A stretch of 9,055 nt of DNA from Paracoccaceae bacterium (lineage in GTDB: Bacteria; Pseudomonadota; Alphaproteobacteria; Rhodobacterales; Rhodobacteraceae): positions 1-9,055 of the forward strand of contig JALSHK010000464.1 of the NCBI GenBank assembly GCA_026982275.1, given 5' to 3'. Every line of letters starts with the position of its first letter. Positions within the stretch are counted from its first letter, which is position 1. The notes under the pieces are model-generated. The model was not told the origin of the DNA. It did not search any database and saw only the letters and a program-made list of their open reading frames with translations. A program made the translations under genes and the position numbers. Of this stretch, positions 1 to 6,259 are shown piece after piece.

Positions 1-850
1 GCGCCGCCTCCACCCCTTGCTGCACCTCCTGCAGCTCGATCAGCACACGAGACATGGCATCAAGCGACGCATCCAACCCCAGATCGGGGTTTTCGGCGCT
101 TTCTTGCAGCCAGCGTAGCGCGTCATGTAGCTGGCTTTCGGCAGCGTTTTGCGCCGCAGCGGCTTTGCCCACATCCTCGCGCACCCGCTCGGCGGCTTGC
201 ATATGTCGGCGCTGTTTATCCAGCGCGTCATCCTCGCCGACTTGCGGGGCCAAGGCTTCCAGCTCCCGCACCGCATGTTCCAGATATTCGGCATCCTCTT
301 TGGCGGCAGTGATCTCGTCCTGCGCCGCTTGCAGCTGCTTTTCCGCAAGGGCCAGCGCCTGCCACGCTTTGGACACACGCGCCAGCAGCGCCTCGTTTCC
401 GGCATAGCTATCCAGCAAATTCCTATGGGCCTTGGCATCCAGCAAGCCGCGATCATCCTGCTGGCCATGCACTTCGACCAAGGCCATACCGAGCGCATGC
501 AGAACCTCGGTCGAGCAGGCCCGGTCATTCACGAATCCGCGTTTGCGCCCATCGGGAAAATTCAGCCGCCGCAAGATAAGCTGGCCATCAAAAGGCAATC
601 CAGCCTCTTCAAGAATACGCGCCGCCGCATGGTCCATCGGCAACTCGAAAACCGCAACCACCTCGGCCATAGCCGCGCCTTGACGCACCATGCCCGCCCG
701 CCCGCGCCGTCCCAAAACAAAGCCTAGCGAATCCAGCAGAATCGACTTGCCTGCGCCGGTTTCTCCCGTCAACACATTCAATCCGGCCCTGAAGCCGAGC
801 TCTACACGCTCGATCAGAAGCATATCTTTGATGGAAAGGCTTACCAGCAT
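1..850 (-). CDS. recN: DNA repair protein RecN, N-terminal part (cut by window edge)
   Basis: RecN is an SMC-like cytoplasmic ATPase that acts in recombinational repair of double-strand breaks. The frame opens with ATG at 850 and stays open to base 1, giving 283 residues, about half the usual length of roughly 550; the C-terminal half lies outside. Visible signs are an N-terminal SMC-type start (SLSIKDMLLIERVEL), a Walker A motif GETGAGKS at residues 29-36, the family motif VHGQQDDRGL near residues 127-136 (many RecN proteins have HGQH; the second His is Gln here), and from about residue 140 onward an Ala/Glu/Leu/Gln-rich stretch expected of the coiled-coil arm. The ABC signature and Walker B would be in the missing part. 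The gene lies 45 nt downstream of bamD on the same strand with a purine-rich GGCGGGACAG just before the ATG, so co-transcription with bamD is likely. The order bamD-recN is common in alphaproteobacteria. The identification is secure. Confidence 0.95.
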   Translation of the reverse strand, partial: MLVSLSIKDMLLIERVELGFRAGLNVLTGETGAGKSILLDSLGFVLGRRGRAGMVRQGAAMAEVVAVFELPMDHAAARILEEAGLPFDGQLILRRLNFPDGRKRGFVNDRACSTEVLHALGMALVEVHGQQDDRGLLDAKAHRNLLDSYAGNEALLARVSKAWQALALAEKQLQAAQDEITAAKEDAEYLEHAVRELEALAPQVGEDDALDKQRRHMQAAERVREDVGKAAAAQNAAESQLHDALRWLQESAENPDLGLDASLDAMSRVLIELQEVQQGVEAA

Positions 851-895
851 CTGTCCCGCCCGCCTGTCTGCGTATTATTCTTCCCGCAGAACAGC

Positions 896-1660
896 CTAAC
901 GACCGGTGGCCAGCAACGATTGCGCCGCCCCGTTCCAGCTGCTATCGGGATATTGCGCCGCCAATCTTGCCCCTGCCCGCGCCGCCTCTGCACGCAGACC
1001 AAGCGATAGATAGGCCTCGACCAGGCGGTGATAGGCCTCCGGCCGATGCGGGGTTTCGCCATATTCGTTCACGACCACCTCAAAACGGCCGATCGCCGCC
1101 GGAAACTGGCCCCGCTTCAGATAATAACGGCCGACTTCCATTTCCTTGCCCGCAAGCTGGTTTAGCGCGGTCGTAAACTTTGGCGCGGCCAAAGCGGCGT
1201 ATTCGGAATTCGGGAATCGCTCCAGCACAATCCGCAAGGCCTGAAGCGCCTGAAAGGTGTTCTCCTGATCCCGCCCGACATCGACGATCTGGTCATAGTA
1301 ACTCAGCGCGACGAGATAATGCGCCAGAGCTGCAAATTCACCAGCCGGATAGAAATCGATATATCGCTGCGCGGCAGCACGGCTCTCCAGGCGTTTTTTG
1401 CCGGCCTGATAAGCCTTGGCCGCCTGAATAACGGCAAATTCGGCCTCTACTGTATAAGGATAGAGCCGCTCCACCTCCAGATACAGGTCTCCGGCACGGG
1501 CAAATTTACTGCGCTCGACCTCGGCATTTGCCATAGCGATAATCTGCTGCGGGCTGGTGCTGTCTTCGACCGAAATTTGCCGGTTTCTCCCTGCGCAAGC
1601 CGAAACCGTGACAACCAGTGCCAGCATCACTGCGCGCTTAATCCAGACTTGATGACCCAT
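896..1660 (-). CDS. bamD: Outer membrane assembly lipoprotein BamD
   Basis: BamD (ComL/YfiO) is the essential periplasmic lipoprotein of the BAM complex, which inserts beta-barrel proteins into the outer membrane together with BamA. The product has 254 residues, a normal family length. It begins with a lipoprotein signal: basic residues (IKRA), a hydrophobic stretch (VMLALVVTV, residues 11-19) and a lipobox VSAC with Cys22 as the predicted lipidation site. The rest is TPR-like helical repeats, including FARAGDLYLEVERLYP (about 53-68), the BamD-typical GKEMEVGRYYLKRGQFPAAI (171-190) and a closing TPR pair from about 205 to 250. The ATG at 1660 is preceded by GAGGT at 1669-1665. It is 159 nt downstream of lpxC and separated from it by an intrinsic terminator, so it probably has its own promoter within 1661-1792; I see no convincing -35/-10 pair there. 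recN follows after 45 nt. Confidence 0.95.
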   Translation of the reverse strand: MGHQVWIKRAVMLALVVTVSACAGRNRQISVEDSTSPQQIIAMANAEVERSKFARAGDLYLEVERLYPYTVEAEFAVIQAAKAYQAGKKRLESRAAAQRYIDFYPAGEFAALAHYLVALSYYDQIVDVGRDQENTFQALQALRIVLERFPNSEYAALAAPKFTTALNQLAGKEMEVGRYYLKRGQFPAAIGRFEVVVNEYGETPHRPEAYHRLVEAYLSLGLRAEAARAGARLAAQYPDSSWNGAAQSLLATGR

Positions 1661-1792
1661 TTGTACCTCGACAATCGCTGTTCACTCTGCAATTCGACCT
1701 CGCCGCCCGCTATTGGCACCGCAAGCGGCCCACAACTGCGATTCCGTTTGAAATGGAAAGGCTTGAACGTTGCTAGCATAGAACCGCAGCAG

Positions 1793-1814
1793 AAAAAACG
1801 GCTTTTTACAGCCG
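1793..1814 (-). terminator. Intrinsic terminator of lpxC
   Basis: Read on the minus strand, a perfect 5-bp stem CGGCT/AGCCG (1814-1810 with 1803-1799) closes a 6-nt loop GTAAAA and is followed at once by six T residues (1798-1793). It starts only 5 nt after the lpxC stop codon. Position, GC-rich stem and T-tract all fit a Rho-independent terminator. The stem is short, so some read-through into bamD is possible. Confidence 0.85.
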
Positions 1815-1819
1815 ACACC

Positions 1820-2740
1820 CTAGCCGGTGCGCAACAAGGCAAAATTCCGCAGATCGGGGCCTGGAAGATAGGGTAATTCACGGGTGCGGGCCAGACGGAG
1901 CGTAGCAGCTCCGGGGTCAGAAAACACTTTGCGCAACAGCTGGTTGGTCAGGGAGTGTCCGGCCTTGTAGGCACGGTATCGCCCAAGAATCGGCGCCCCT
2001 GCCAAAAACAGGTCTCCCATGGCATCCAGCATTTTGTGACGCACACATTCATCTTCGCGCCGCGGCCCTTCCGGATTTTTATAGTGATCACCGTCAATCA
2101 CCAAGGCGTTCTCAAGAGAGCCTCCAAGCGCAAGACCGGCGCGGTGCATGCTGGCAACATCCTCGGCCTTGCAAAAGGTCCGGCAATCGGCGAGGTCATG
2201 GAAGAAATTTCCATTCCGCATATCCATACCGGCAGATTGCCGGCCGATTACCGTATTCGGAAAATCAATAGTGAAATCTATTTCAAAGCGATCCATGCAG
2301 GATAGCTCGGCAAAAGCATCGCCACTTTCAACACGCACGGCTTTCTGGATTTCCAGCACAGAGACCCTCTGCCCCTGCTCCACAAGGCCGGCCGACTGGA
2401 TCGCCTGAACAAAGCGGAGCGAACTCCCGTCCATGATCGGCACTTCCGGACCGTCAATTTCCACGATCGCATTATGCACCCCGCAGCCTGCAAACGCGGC
2501 CATAAGATGCTCGATGGTCGAAACAGATACTCCTGCCTCATTGCGAATTCCGGTTGATAGGCGGGTATCCTCCACCATATCCCAAAGCGCGGGGATCATA
2601 TTGTCCCGGTCCCGAATATCGATGCGGCGAAACCAAATTCCCATATTGGCCGCCGCAGGCCTGAGTCGCAATCTGGCCGGCCTGCCGGAATGCAATCCGG
2701 TGCCGACAATCCTGATATCTTTTCTAAAACTACGCTGCAC
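1820..2740 (-). CDS. lpxC: UDP-3-O-acyl-N-acetylglucosamine deacetylase LpxC
   Basis: LpxC is the cytoplasmic zinc-dependent enzyme that removes acetate from UDP-3-O-acyl-GlcNAc, the committed step of lipid A synthesis. The 306-residue product has the family length. Visible family features are the N-terminal GTGLHSGR (13-20), STIEHLMAAF (74-83) with the catalytic-base equivalent Glu77 and zinc ligand His78, IMDGSS (102-107), DECVRHKMLDAMGDL (230-244) with zinc ligands His235 and Asp239, and YKAGHSLTNQLLR (258-270) with catalytic His262. These match E. coli E78, H79, H238, D242 and H265 in order and spacing. The start is GTG at 2740: it leaves the usual number of residues before GTGLHSG, and no in-frame ATG exists between it and an upstream stop. 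The Shine-Dalgarno is weak (an AGG about 12 nt upstream). A promoter-like TATAAT lies upstream and a terminator follows the stop, so it may be a monocistronic unit. The expected ftsZ is not next to it. Confidence 0.97.
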   Translation of the reverse strand: MQRSFRKDIRIVGTGLHSGRPARLRLRPAAANMGIWFRRIDIRDRDNMIPALWDMVEDTRLSTGIRNEAGVSVSTIEHLMAAFAGCGVHNAIVEIDGPEVPIMDGSSLRFVQAIQSAGLVEQGQRVSVLEIQKAVRVESGDAFAELSCMDRFEIDFTIDFPNTVIGRQSAGMDMRNGNFFHDLADCRTFCKAEDVASMHRAGLALGGSLENALVIDGDHYKNPEGPRREDECVRHKMLDAMGDLFLAGAPILGRYRAYKAGHSLTNQLLRKVFSDPGAATLRLARTRELPYLPGPDLRNFALLRTG

Positions 2741-2780
2741 AGTATTTGTCTGCCTGAATCTTTTCTGTTTATTTTATGAC

Positions 2781-2786
2781 ATTATA
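2781..2786 (-). promoter_or_regulatory. Probable -10 element of the lpxC promoter
   Basis: On the minus strand the AT-rich stretch TATATATAATG contains a perfect TATAAT, 41 nt upstream of the GTG start of lpxC. It would give a transcript start near 2774 and a leader of roughly 33 nt. No good TTGACA-like -35 is present at 16-18 nt upstream (the hexamers there read like GCATCG), so the assignment rests on the -10 box and its position only. Confidence 0.45.
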
Positions 2787-2858
2787 TATAGGGCAACTTA
2801 TTGCGATGCGAAACTACCCGAGCCTGTGTATCCGGTCACTCTTTATGTCGAAATGTAA

Positions 2859-2933
2859 CAGCATCTGTATGATCTGCTCTTTCGTGAAACGCTTCCTCGC
2901 TTTTCCCGTCCTTTTCGTTGGGCGGACTCTACA
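2859..2933 (-). mobile_element. Possible remnant of an IS3-family element (start of orfA)
   Basis: Minus-strand bases 2894-2859 encode KRFTKEQIIQML, preceded in frame by GKAR. This closely resembles the N-terminus of many IS3-family OrfA proteins (pattern RFTEEQII..L). The similarity stops after this point: the continuation LHFDIKSDR lacks the usual acidic helix, and the frame ends at a TAG about 15 codons on. About 40 nt upstream of the similar stretch the sequence begins TGTAGAGTCC (from 2933), a TG-type start that would fit an insertion-sequence end, but that boundary is a guess. No second end and no orfB is visible. Chance similarity of a dozen residues cannot be ruled out. Confidence 0.33.
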
Positions 2934-3043
2934 TCATTCTGGAGGCGCTTTAGGGGCAGGCCACACAGGCAAAGCTGCAGCAGCAGCTGACCACCCCGGA
3001 TCGTTATGGCTTGCCTGAAGGCCAATGAAAGCCCGCCATTCCC

Positions 3044-4336
3044 TTAACTTTCCCGGAAAGCCCGTCTTATTTGATCGGTGAAAGGCTTCAGCAAGTAACT
3101 GAGGACAGATCTGTCTCCTGTTTTTATATAGACTTCCGCTGGCATGCCCGGCTTCAGCTCGAGGCCTTGAAGCTTGTCAATCTCCCCAGGTCTCAATTCT
3201 ATGCGGACCGCATAATAGGGGGGAGTTCCGTTGCTTTCCTCGGTCAGATCAGCCGCTATCCGATATACGCTGCCCTCAATGCTGGGGGTGACCCCCCCGG
3301 CAAAGGCCGGAAAATTGATTATGACATCCTGACCGAGGCTTATCTGGTCGATATCCTGCGGATTCACCTGCGCATCCAGAACCAGAGTATCCTCGCCAGG
3401 AACAATCCGCATAATAACCTGCCCCGAGGCAATAACGCTGCCCGGCCCGTTAACCTGTAGCTCATGCACAAAGCCGGCCTGAGGGGAGACAATATCTATC
3501 CGGCGCAATTCGGCCCGGGCAGTTATCCGGCGTTCGTATAGCTCTGAAATCCGTGGCTGGATATCGCGCAGCTCCTCGAGAATCGTCGTCTGGGCATCCT
3601 GTCCTATCTGGATAATCTCCAGCTCTGATTCCGTAATCTGGGATTCCACCCGGGCAACGCTCGCCACCATCTGGCCCAGCTCCCCCTCAAGAGAGGCGAT
3701 TTGACGCTCCAGCCCCATGCTCCGGGAGACCGTAGTCAGCCCGCTTTCAGACAGCTCCATAACCCCGGACAGCTCCTCGTGCAAAAGCGCAAGCTGTTTC
3801 TTCTGCGAGGCCAGTTGCATATCCAGCCCGACAAGCTCCTGGCGTGATTGTTCGATCCTGTTTGAAAGCTGCTCAACCCGCCGCGCCTGAAAATCCCGAC
3901 GGGAGGAAAACAGCTTTTGCTGGCCGGAAATCGTGCGGGCAACCCATTCAGTATCAGAAACCCTGGTCAATTCTTCTGGAAAAACAATACTTTCCAGCCC
4001 ATCCCGCTCGGCCTCCAGCCGGGCTTTTAGCGCCAATAATTCATAGAGCTGGGTGTTGATGATCTCCAGGCTGCTTTTGGTATCGGTATCATCCAGCCGG
4101 ATCAGCACCTCTCCGGCCTCCACCGAATCGCCGTTTCGCACATTGAGCACCGCTACGATCCCGCCTTCCAGATGCTGCACCTCCTTGGCATTGCTCTCGA
4201 CCACGACCCGGGCCTGAACAACGACCGCACCGGAAATCGATGTGGTAAATACCCAGCCCCCGATTCCGCCGACCAGCAGCAGCAATGCAACAAAACCGGA
4301 TATCTGATACCGGCGCAAAGAACGTTTGGTAGTCAT
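3044..4336 (-). CDS. Type I secretion membrane fusion protein, HlyD/PrtE family
   Basis: Periplasmic adaptor that links the inner-membrane ABC exporter to a TolC-type outer-membrane channel. The 430-residue product has the family length and order: a short basic cytoplasmic tail (TTKRSLRRY), one membrane anchor (about 14-33), a lipoyl/barrel half-domain around QHLEGGIVAVLNVRNGDSVE (54-73), a long alpha-helical coiled-coil hairpin (about 90-275, rich in E, Q, R, L), a second lipoyl half (IDIVSPQAGFVHELQV, 280-295) and the HlyD C-terminal signature ending GMPAEVYIKTGDRS...YLLKP (397-418). The ATG at 4336 has a strong Shine-Dalgarno AGAGGTGG at 4350-4343, 6 nt upstream. It lies 54 nt after the ABC gene and two genes after the RTX protein, which is its probable cargo. 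The relation is to the PrtE/AprE branch used for RTX proteins without acylation. TolC is not in this window. Confidence 0.94.
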   Translation of the reverse strand: MTTKRSLRRYQISGFVALLLLVGGIGGWVFTTSISGAVVVQARVVVESNAKEVQHLEGGIVAVLNVRNGDSVEAGEVLIRLDDTDTKSSLEIINTQLYELLALKARLEAERDGLESIVFPEELTRVSDTEWVARTISGQQKLFSSRRDFQARRVEQLSNRIEQSRQELVGLDMQLASQKKQLALLHEELSGVMELSESGLTTVSRSMGLERQIASLEGELGQMVASVARVESQITESELEIIQIGQDAQTTILEELRDIQPRISELYERRITARAELRRIDIVSPQAGFVHELQVNGPGSVIASGQVIMRIVPGEDTLVLDAQVNPQDIDQISLGQDVIINFPAFAGGVTPSIEGSVYRIAADLTEESNGTPPYYAVRIELRPGEIDKLQGLELKPGMPAEVYIKTGDRSVLSYLLKPFTDQIRRAFRES

Positions 4337-4390
4337 CTTTGGCCACCTCTCTCTGGATTGCCTGCCCCGAAACCGCAGGCGCGTGAATAC

Positions 4391-6103
4391 TCAGACATCA
4401 GGAATACCCGCAGCTTTCTGAGGCGCTTTTTGCAGAATTTTGGACAAAATTTCATCCCGCGGACCAAATGCAACCTGCACGCCCTCTTTTATGAAAACGA
4501 TTTTATCCACAACCTTGATCGCACTTGGCCTATGGGCAATCACCACCACGCTCGTGCCATTTTTTTTCATGGCCGTAATCGCCTTAATCACAGCCATTTC
4601 GCCTTCGGCATCCAGGTTGGAATTCGGTTCGTCCAGCACCACAAATGCGGGCTGGCCGTAAAGCGCCCGGGCGAGGCCTATGCGCTGGCGCTGTCCGGCG
4701 GAAAGCGAAGCGCCACCCTCGCCAATCTGGGTGCCGTAACCGTCGGGAAGTTGCAAAATCATTTCGTGGACATTGGCCATTTTGGCAGCTTCCACCACCT
4801 TTTCAGGATCAGAATCGGGCTGGAACCGGGAAATATTCTGCTCGATGGTCGCGGAAAACAATTCGACGCTTTGTGGCAAATACCCGATATATTTTCCGGT
4901 TTGATCCTCGTTCCAATGCTCCAGAGCCGCACCGTCAAGCCGGACATGGCCCCGGCTAGGCGGCCATATGCCGACCAGCGCGCGTGCCAATGTGGATTTC
5001 CCCGCAGCAGAAGGCCCAAGAATGCCCAGCGCCTCTCCCGGTAAAATATCGAAATTAATCCCCTGAAGCAGGTTTTTTTGCTGGCCGGGCACGGAGATCA
5101 GCAGATTTTCAACCAGAATATGGCCTTTCGGCTTGGGCAGGTCCATTGGAGGCTCCTCTTTTGGCGCACCATCCAGAACCAGATTCAAACGGCTATAGGA
5201 TTTACGCGCCCCCAGAAAACCGCGCCAATGGGTAATCGCCTGATCGATCGGAGAAAGGGCGCGCGACATGATGATCGTGCCGGCAATCATCGTCCCGGGG
5301 GATATCTCCTGCAAAACCGCCAGATAGGCCCCCAGCCCCAGCATGCCCGATTGCAGCATCATCCGTGTCACCTTCGCCAGAGAGCCGATCGCGCCCCCGC
5401 GATCATTGGCGCGGGTGCTGTCATTCATGGCCTCTCCATGCAGCTCCTGCCAGCGGGCGCGAATTGCGCCAGCCATTCCCATAGCGCCAATCACCTCCGC
5501 ATTCCGGCGGCTTTCCTCCGTCCAGGAATTGGAAATCATCGCGGTTTCGTTAGCTTTGGCGGTTGGTTTTCGTGTGATCATCTCGTTGAGCACCGCATAG
5601 CCAAACAGGATAATGGCACTCACGACGGCAAAATATCCCATCCAAGGGTGCAGCATGAAAATAACTCCGAGGTAAATCGGCATCCAGGGGGTATCAAACA
5701 GGGCCAGCGGTCCCGGCCCGGAGACAAATTGCCGGATTACATCCAGATCCCGCACCGGCTGCGCTCCAACATTGGGGGTGCGCCTTATGGCATGGCTCAA
5801 TACCGCATCAAAGGATTTTCCTCCGAGCTGCTCGTCCAGCCGCAGCCCGATCCGCACCATAATCCGGGTTCGGATAAATTCCAGAACCCCCATGAAAACA
5901 TATAGTAAAAATACCAGCGCGGATAAAGCCACAAGCGTAGGCACCGAACCGCTGGTCAGCACCCTGTCATAGACCTGAAGCATATAGAGTGGCCCGGTCA
6001 GCATTAACAGATTGGTAAAAAAGCTGAACAGCCCGACGCTGCGAAATGCGTTTCCGCAGGAGCTAAAGGCCTGACGCAATTCAGATTTCTGGATTTCATT
6101 CAT
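4391..6103 (-). CDS. Type I secretion ABC transporter (permease-ATPase), PrtD/AprD type
   Basis: Inner-membrane half-transporter that should dimerise and export the neighbouring RTX protein in one step with the HlyD-type adaptor. The 570-residue product has an N-terminal transmembrane domain (hydrophobic segments from about 22 to 290, e.g. 56-76 and 141-170) with the family-typical GPLYMLQVYDRVL (37-49) and FDTPWMPIY (136-144), and a C-terminal nucleotide-binding domain: Walker A GPSAAGKS (363-370), Q-loop Gln411 in YLPQSVELF, signature LSAGQRQR (467-474), Walker B FVVLDE (487-492), D-loop SNLD (495-498) and H-loop His524. All catalytic residues are present. There is no N-terminal C39 peptidase domain and no extended C39-like domain, which separates it from bacteriocin and HlyB-type exporters. 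The ATG at 6103 has a GGTGA about 6 nt upstream. It sits between the RTX gene (156-nt gap) and the adaptor gene (54-nt gap). Confidence 0.95.
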   Translation of the reverse strand: MNEIQKSELRQAFSSCGNAFRSVGLFSFFTNLLMLTGPLYMLQVYDRVLTSGSVPTLVALSALVFLLYVFMGVLEFIRTRIMVRIGLRLDEQLGGKSFDAVLSHAIRRTPNVGAQPVRDLDVIRQFVSGPGPLALFDTPWMPIYLGVIFMLHPWMGYFAVVSAIILFGYAVLNEMITRKPTAKANETAMISNSWTEESRRNAEVIGAMGMAGAIRARWQELHGEAMNDSTRANDRGGAIGSLAKVTRMMLQSGMLGLGAYLAVLQEISPGTMIAGTIIMSRALSPIDQAITHWRGFLGARKSYSRLNLVLDGAPKEEPPMDLPKPKGHILVENLLISVPGQQKNLLQGINFDILPGEALGILGPSAAGKSTLARALVGIWPPSRGHVRLDGAALEHWNEDQTGKYIGYLPQSVELFSATIEQNISRFQPDSDPEKVVEAAKMANVHEMILQLPDGYGTQIGEGGASLSAGQRQRIGLARALYGQPAFVVLDEPNSNLDAEGEMAVIKAITAMKKNGTSVVVIAHRPSAIKVVDKIVFIKEGVQVAFGPRDEILSKILQKAPQKAAGIPDV

Positions 6104-6259
6104 AAAAATTCACCATCTGGAGCGAAACTGCGGCCTGCCGGAGAAGTCCCGGCAACGCATTGTTAAAATAAATGCGCAAACCGGGAAACCATTACCGGAT
6201 TGCGCTTTGTTGTGAATATGACCCGCAAAATCACAGGTCATATTTTAGGGAGGAAAACA
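6104..6259 (-). promoter_or_regulatory. Hairpin-rich spacer between the RTX gene and the ABC exporter gene
   Basis: This spacer holds three inverted repeats. The largest has 9-bp arms (6215-6223 and 6236-6244) and a 12-nt loop, and starts 15 nt after the RTX stop codon. The second is CGCATT/AATGCG (6156-6161 and 6171-6176, 9-nt loop). The third is TGCCGG/CCGGCA (6136-6141 and 6149-6154, 7-nt loop). On the minus strand none is followed by a T-run, so a complete intrinsic terminator is not evident. A plausible role, by analogy with other export operons, is to stabilise the substrate transcript 3' end or to lower expression of the exporter genes relative to the abundant substrate; that is inference. 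Confidence 0.5.
6215..6244. repeat. Perfect 9-bp inverted repeat after the RTX gene
   Basis: AATATGACC at 6215-6223 is matched by GGTCATATT at 6236-6244 with 12 nt between. A second possible pairing, TGTGA (6211-6215) with TCACA (6231-6235), uses the loop of the first and shares base 6215, so the two could compete or form a pseudoknot. On the plus strand the right arm is followed by TTTA; on the coding (minus) strand there is no T-tract. Confidence 0.7.

Larger units (their letters stand above)
2741..3043. other. Intergenic region between lpxC and the secretion genes
   Basis: This 303-nt stretch separates the end of the HlyD gene from the lpxC start. It contains the probable lpxC promoter (TATAAT at 2786-2781 on the minus strand) and a short stretch resembling the start of an IS3-type transposase gene (around 2859-2894). 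Just past the HlyD stop there is an imperfect hairpin: GGCTT (3008-3012) pairs with AAGCC (3029-3033) around an inner GCC-TGAA-GGC (3013-3022). It has no T-run on either side, so it is at best a weak terminator. Short open frames on both strands here have no recognisable family features and no good ribosome binding site, so I do not call a gene. Confidence 0.7.

Noticed and set aside
40..727. Minus- and plus-strand frames inside recN (40-528 minus; 54-407 and 149-727 plus)
   Set aside because: They are shadows of the RecN frame, which carries Walker A and family motifs from 850 to the left edge.
1627..1881. 84-residue minus-strand frame between lpxC and bamD
   Set aside because: It overlaps the lpxC end, the terminator and the bamD start, and shows no family features.
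2776..3025. Small open frames on either strand in the lpxC upstream region
   Set aside because: Short, no recognisable features, no good ribosome binding site; one overlaps the possible insertion sequence remnant and the promoter.
4172..5905. Plus-strand open frames (4172-5044 and 5078-5905) opposite the exporter genes
   Set aside because: They lie antisense to clearly recognised HlyD and ABC proteins with complete motifs, and their translations have no recognisable features.
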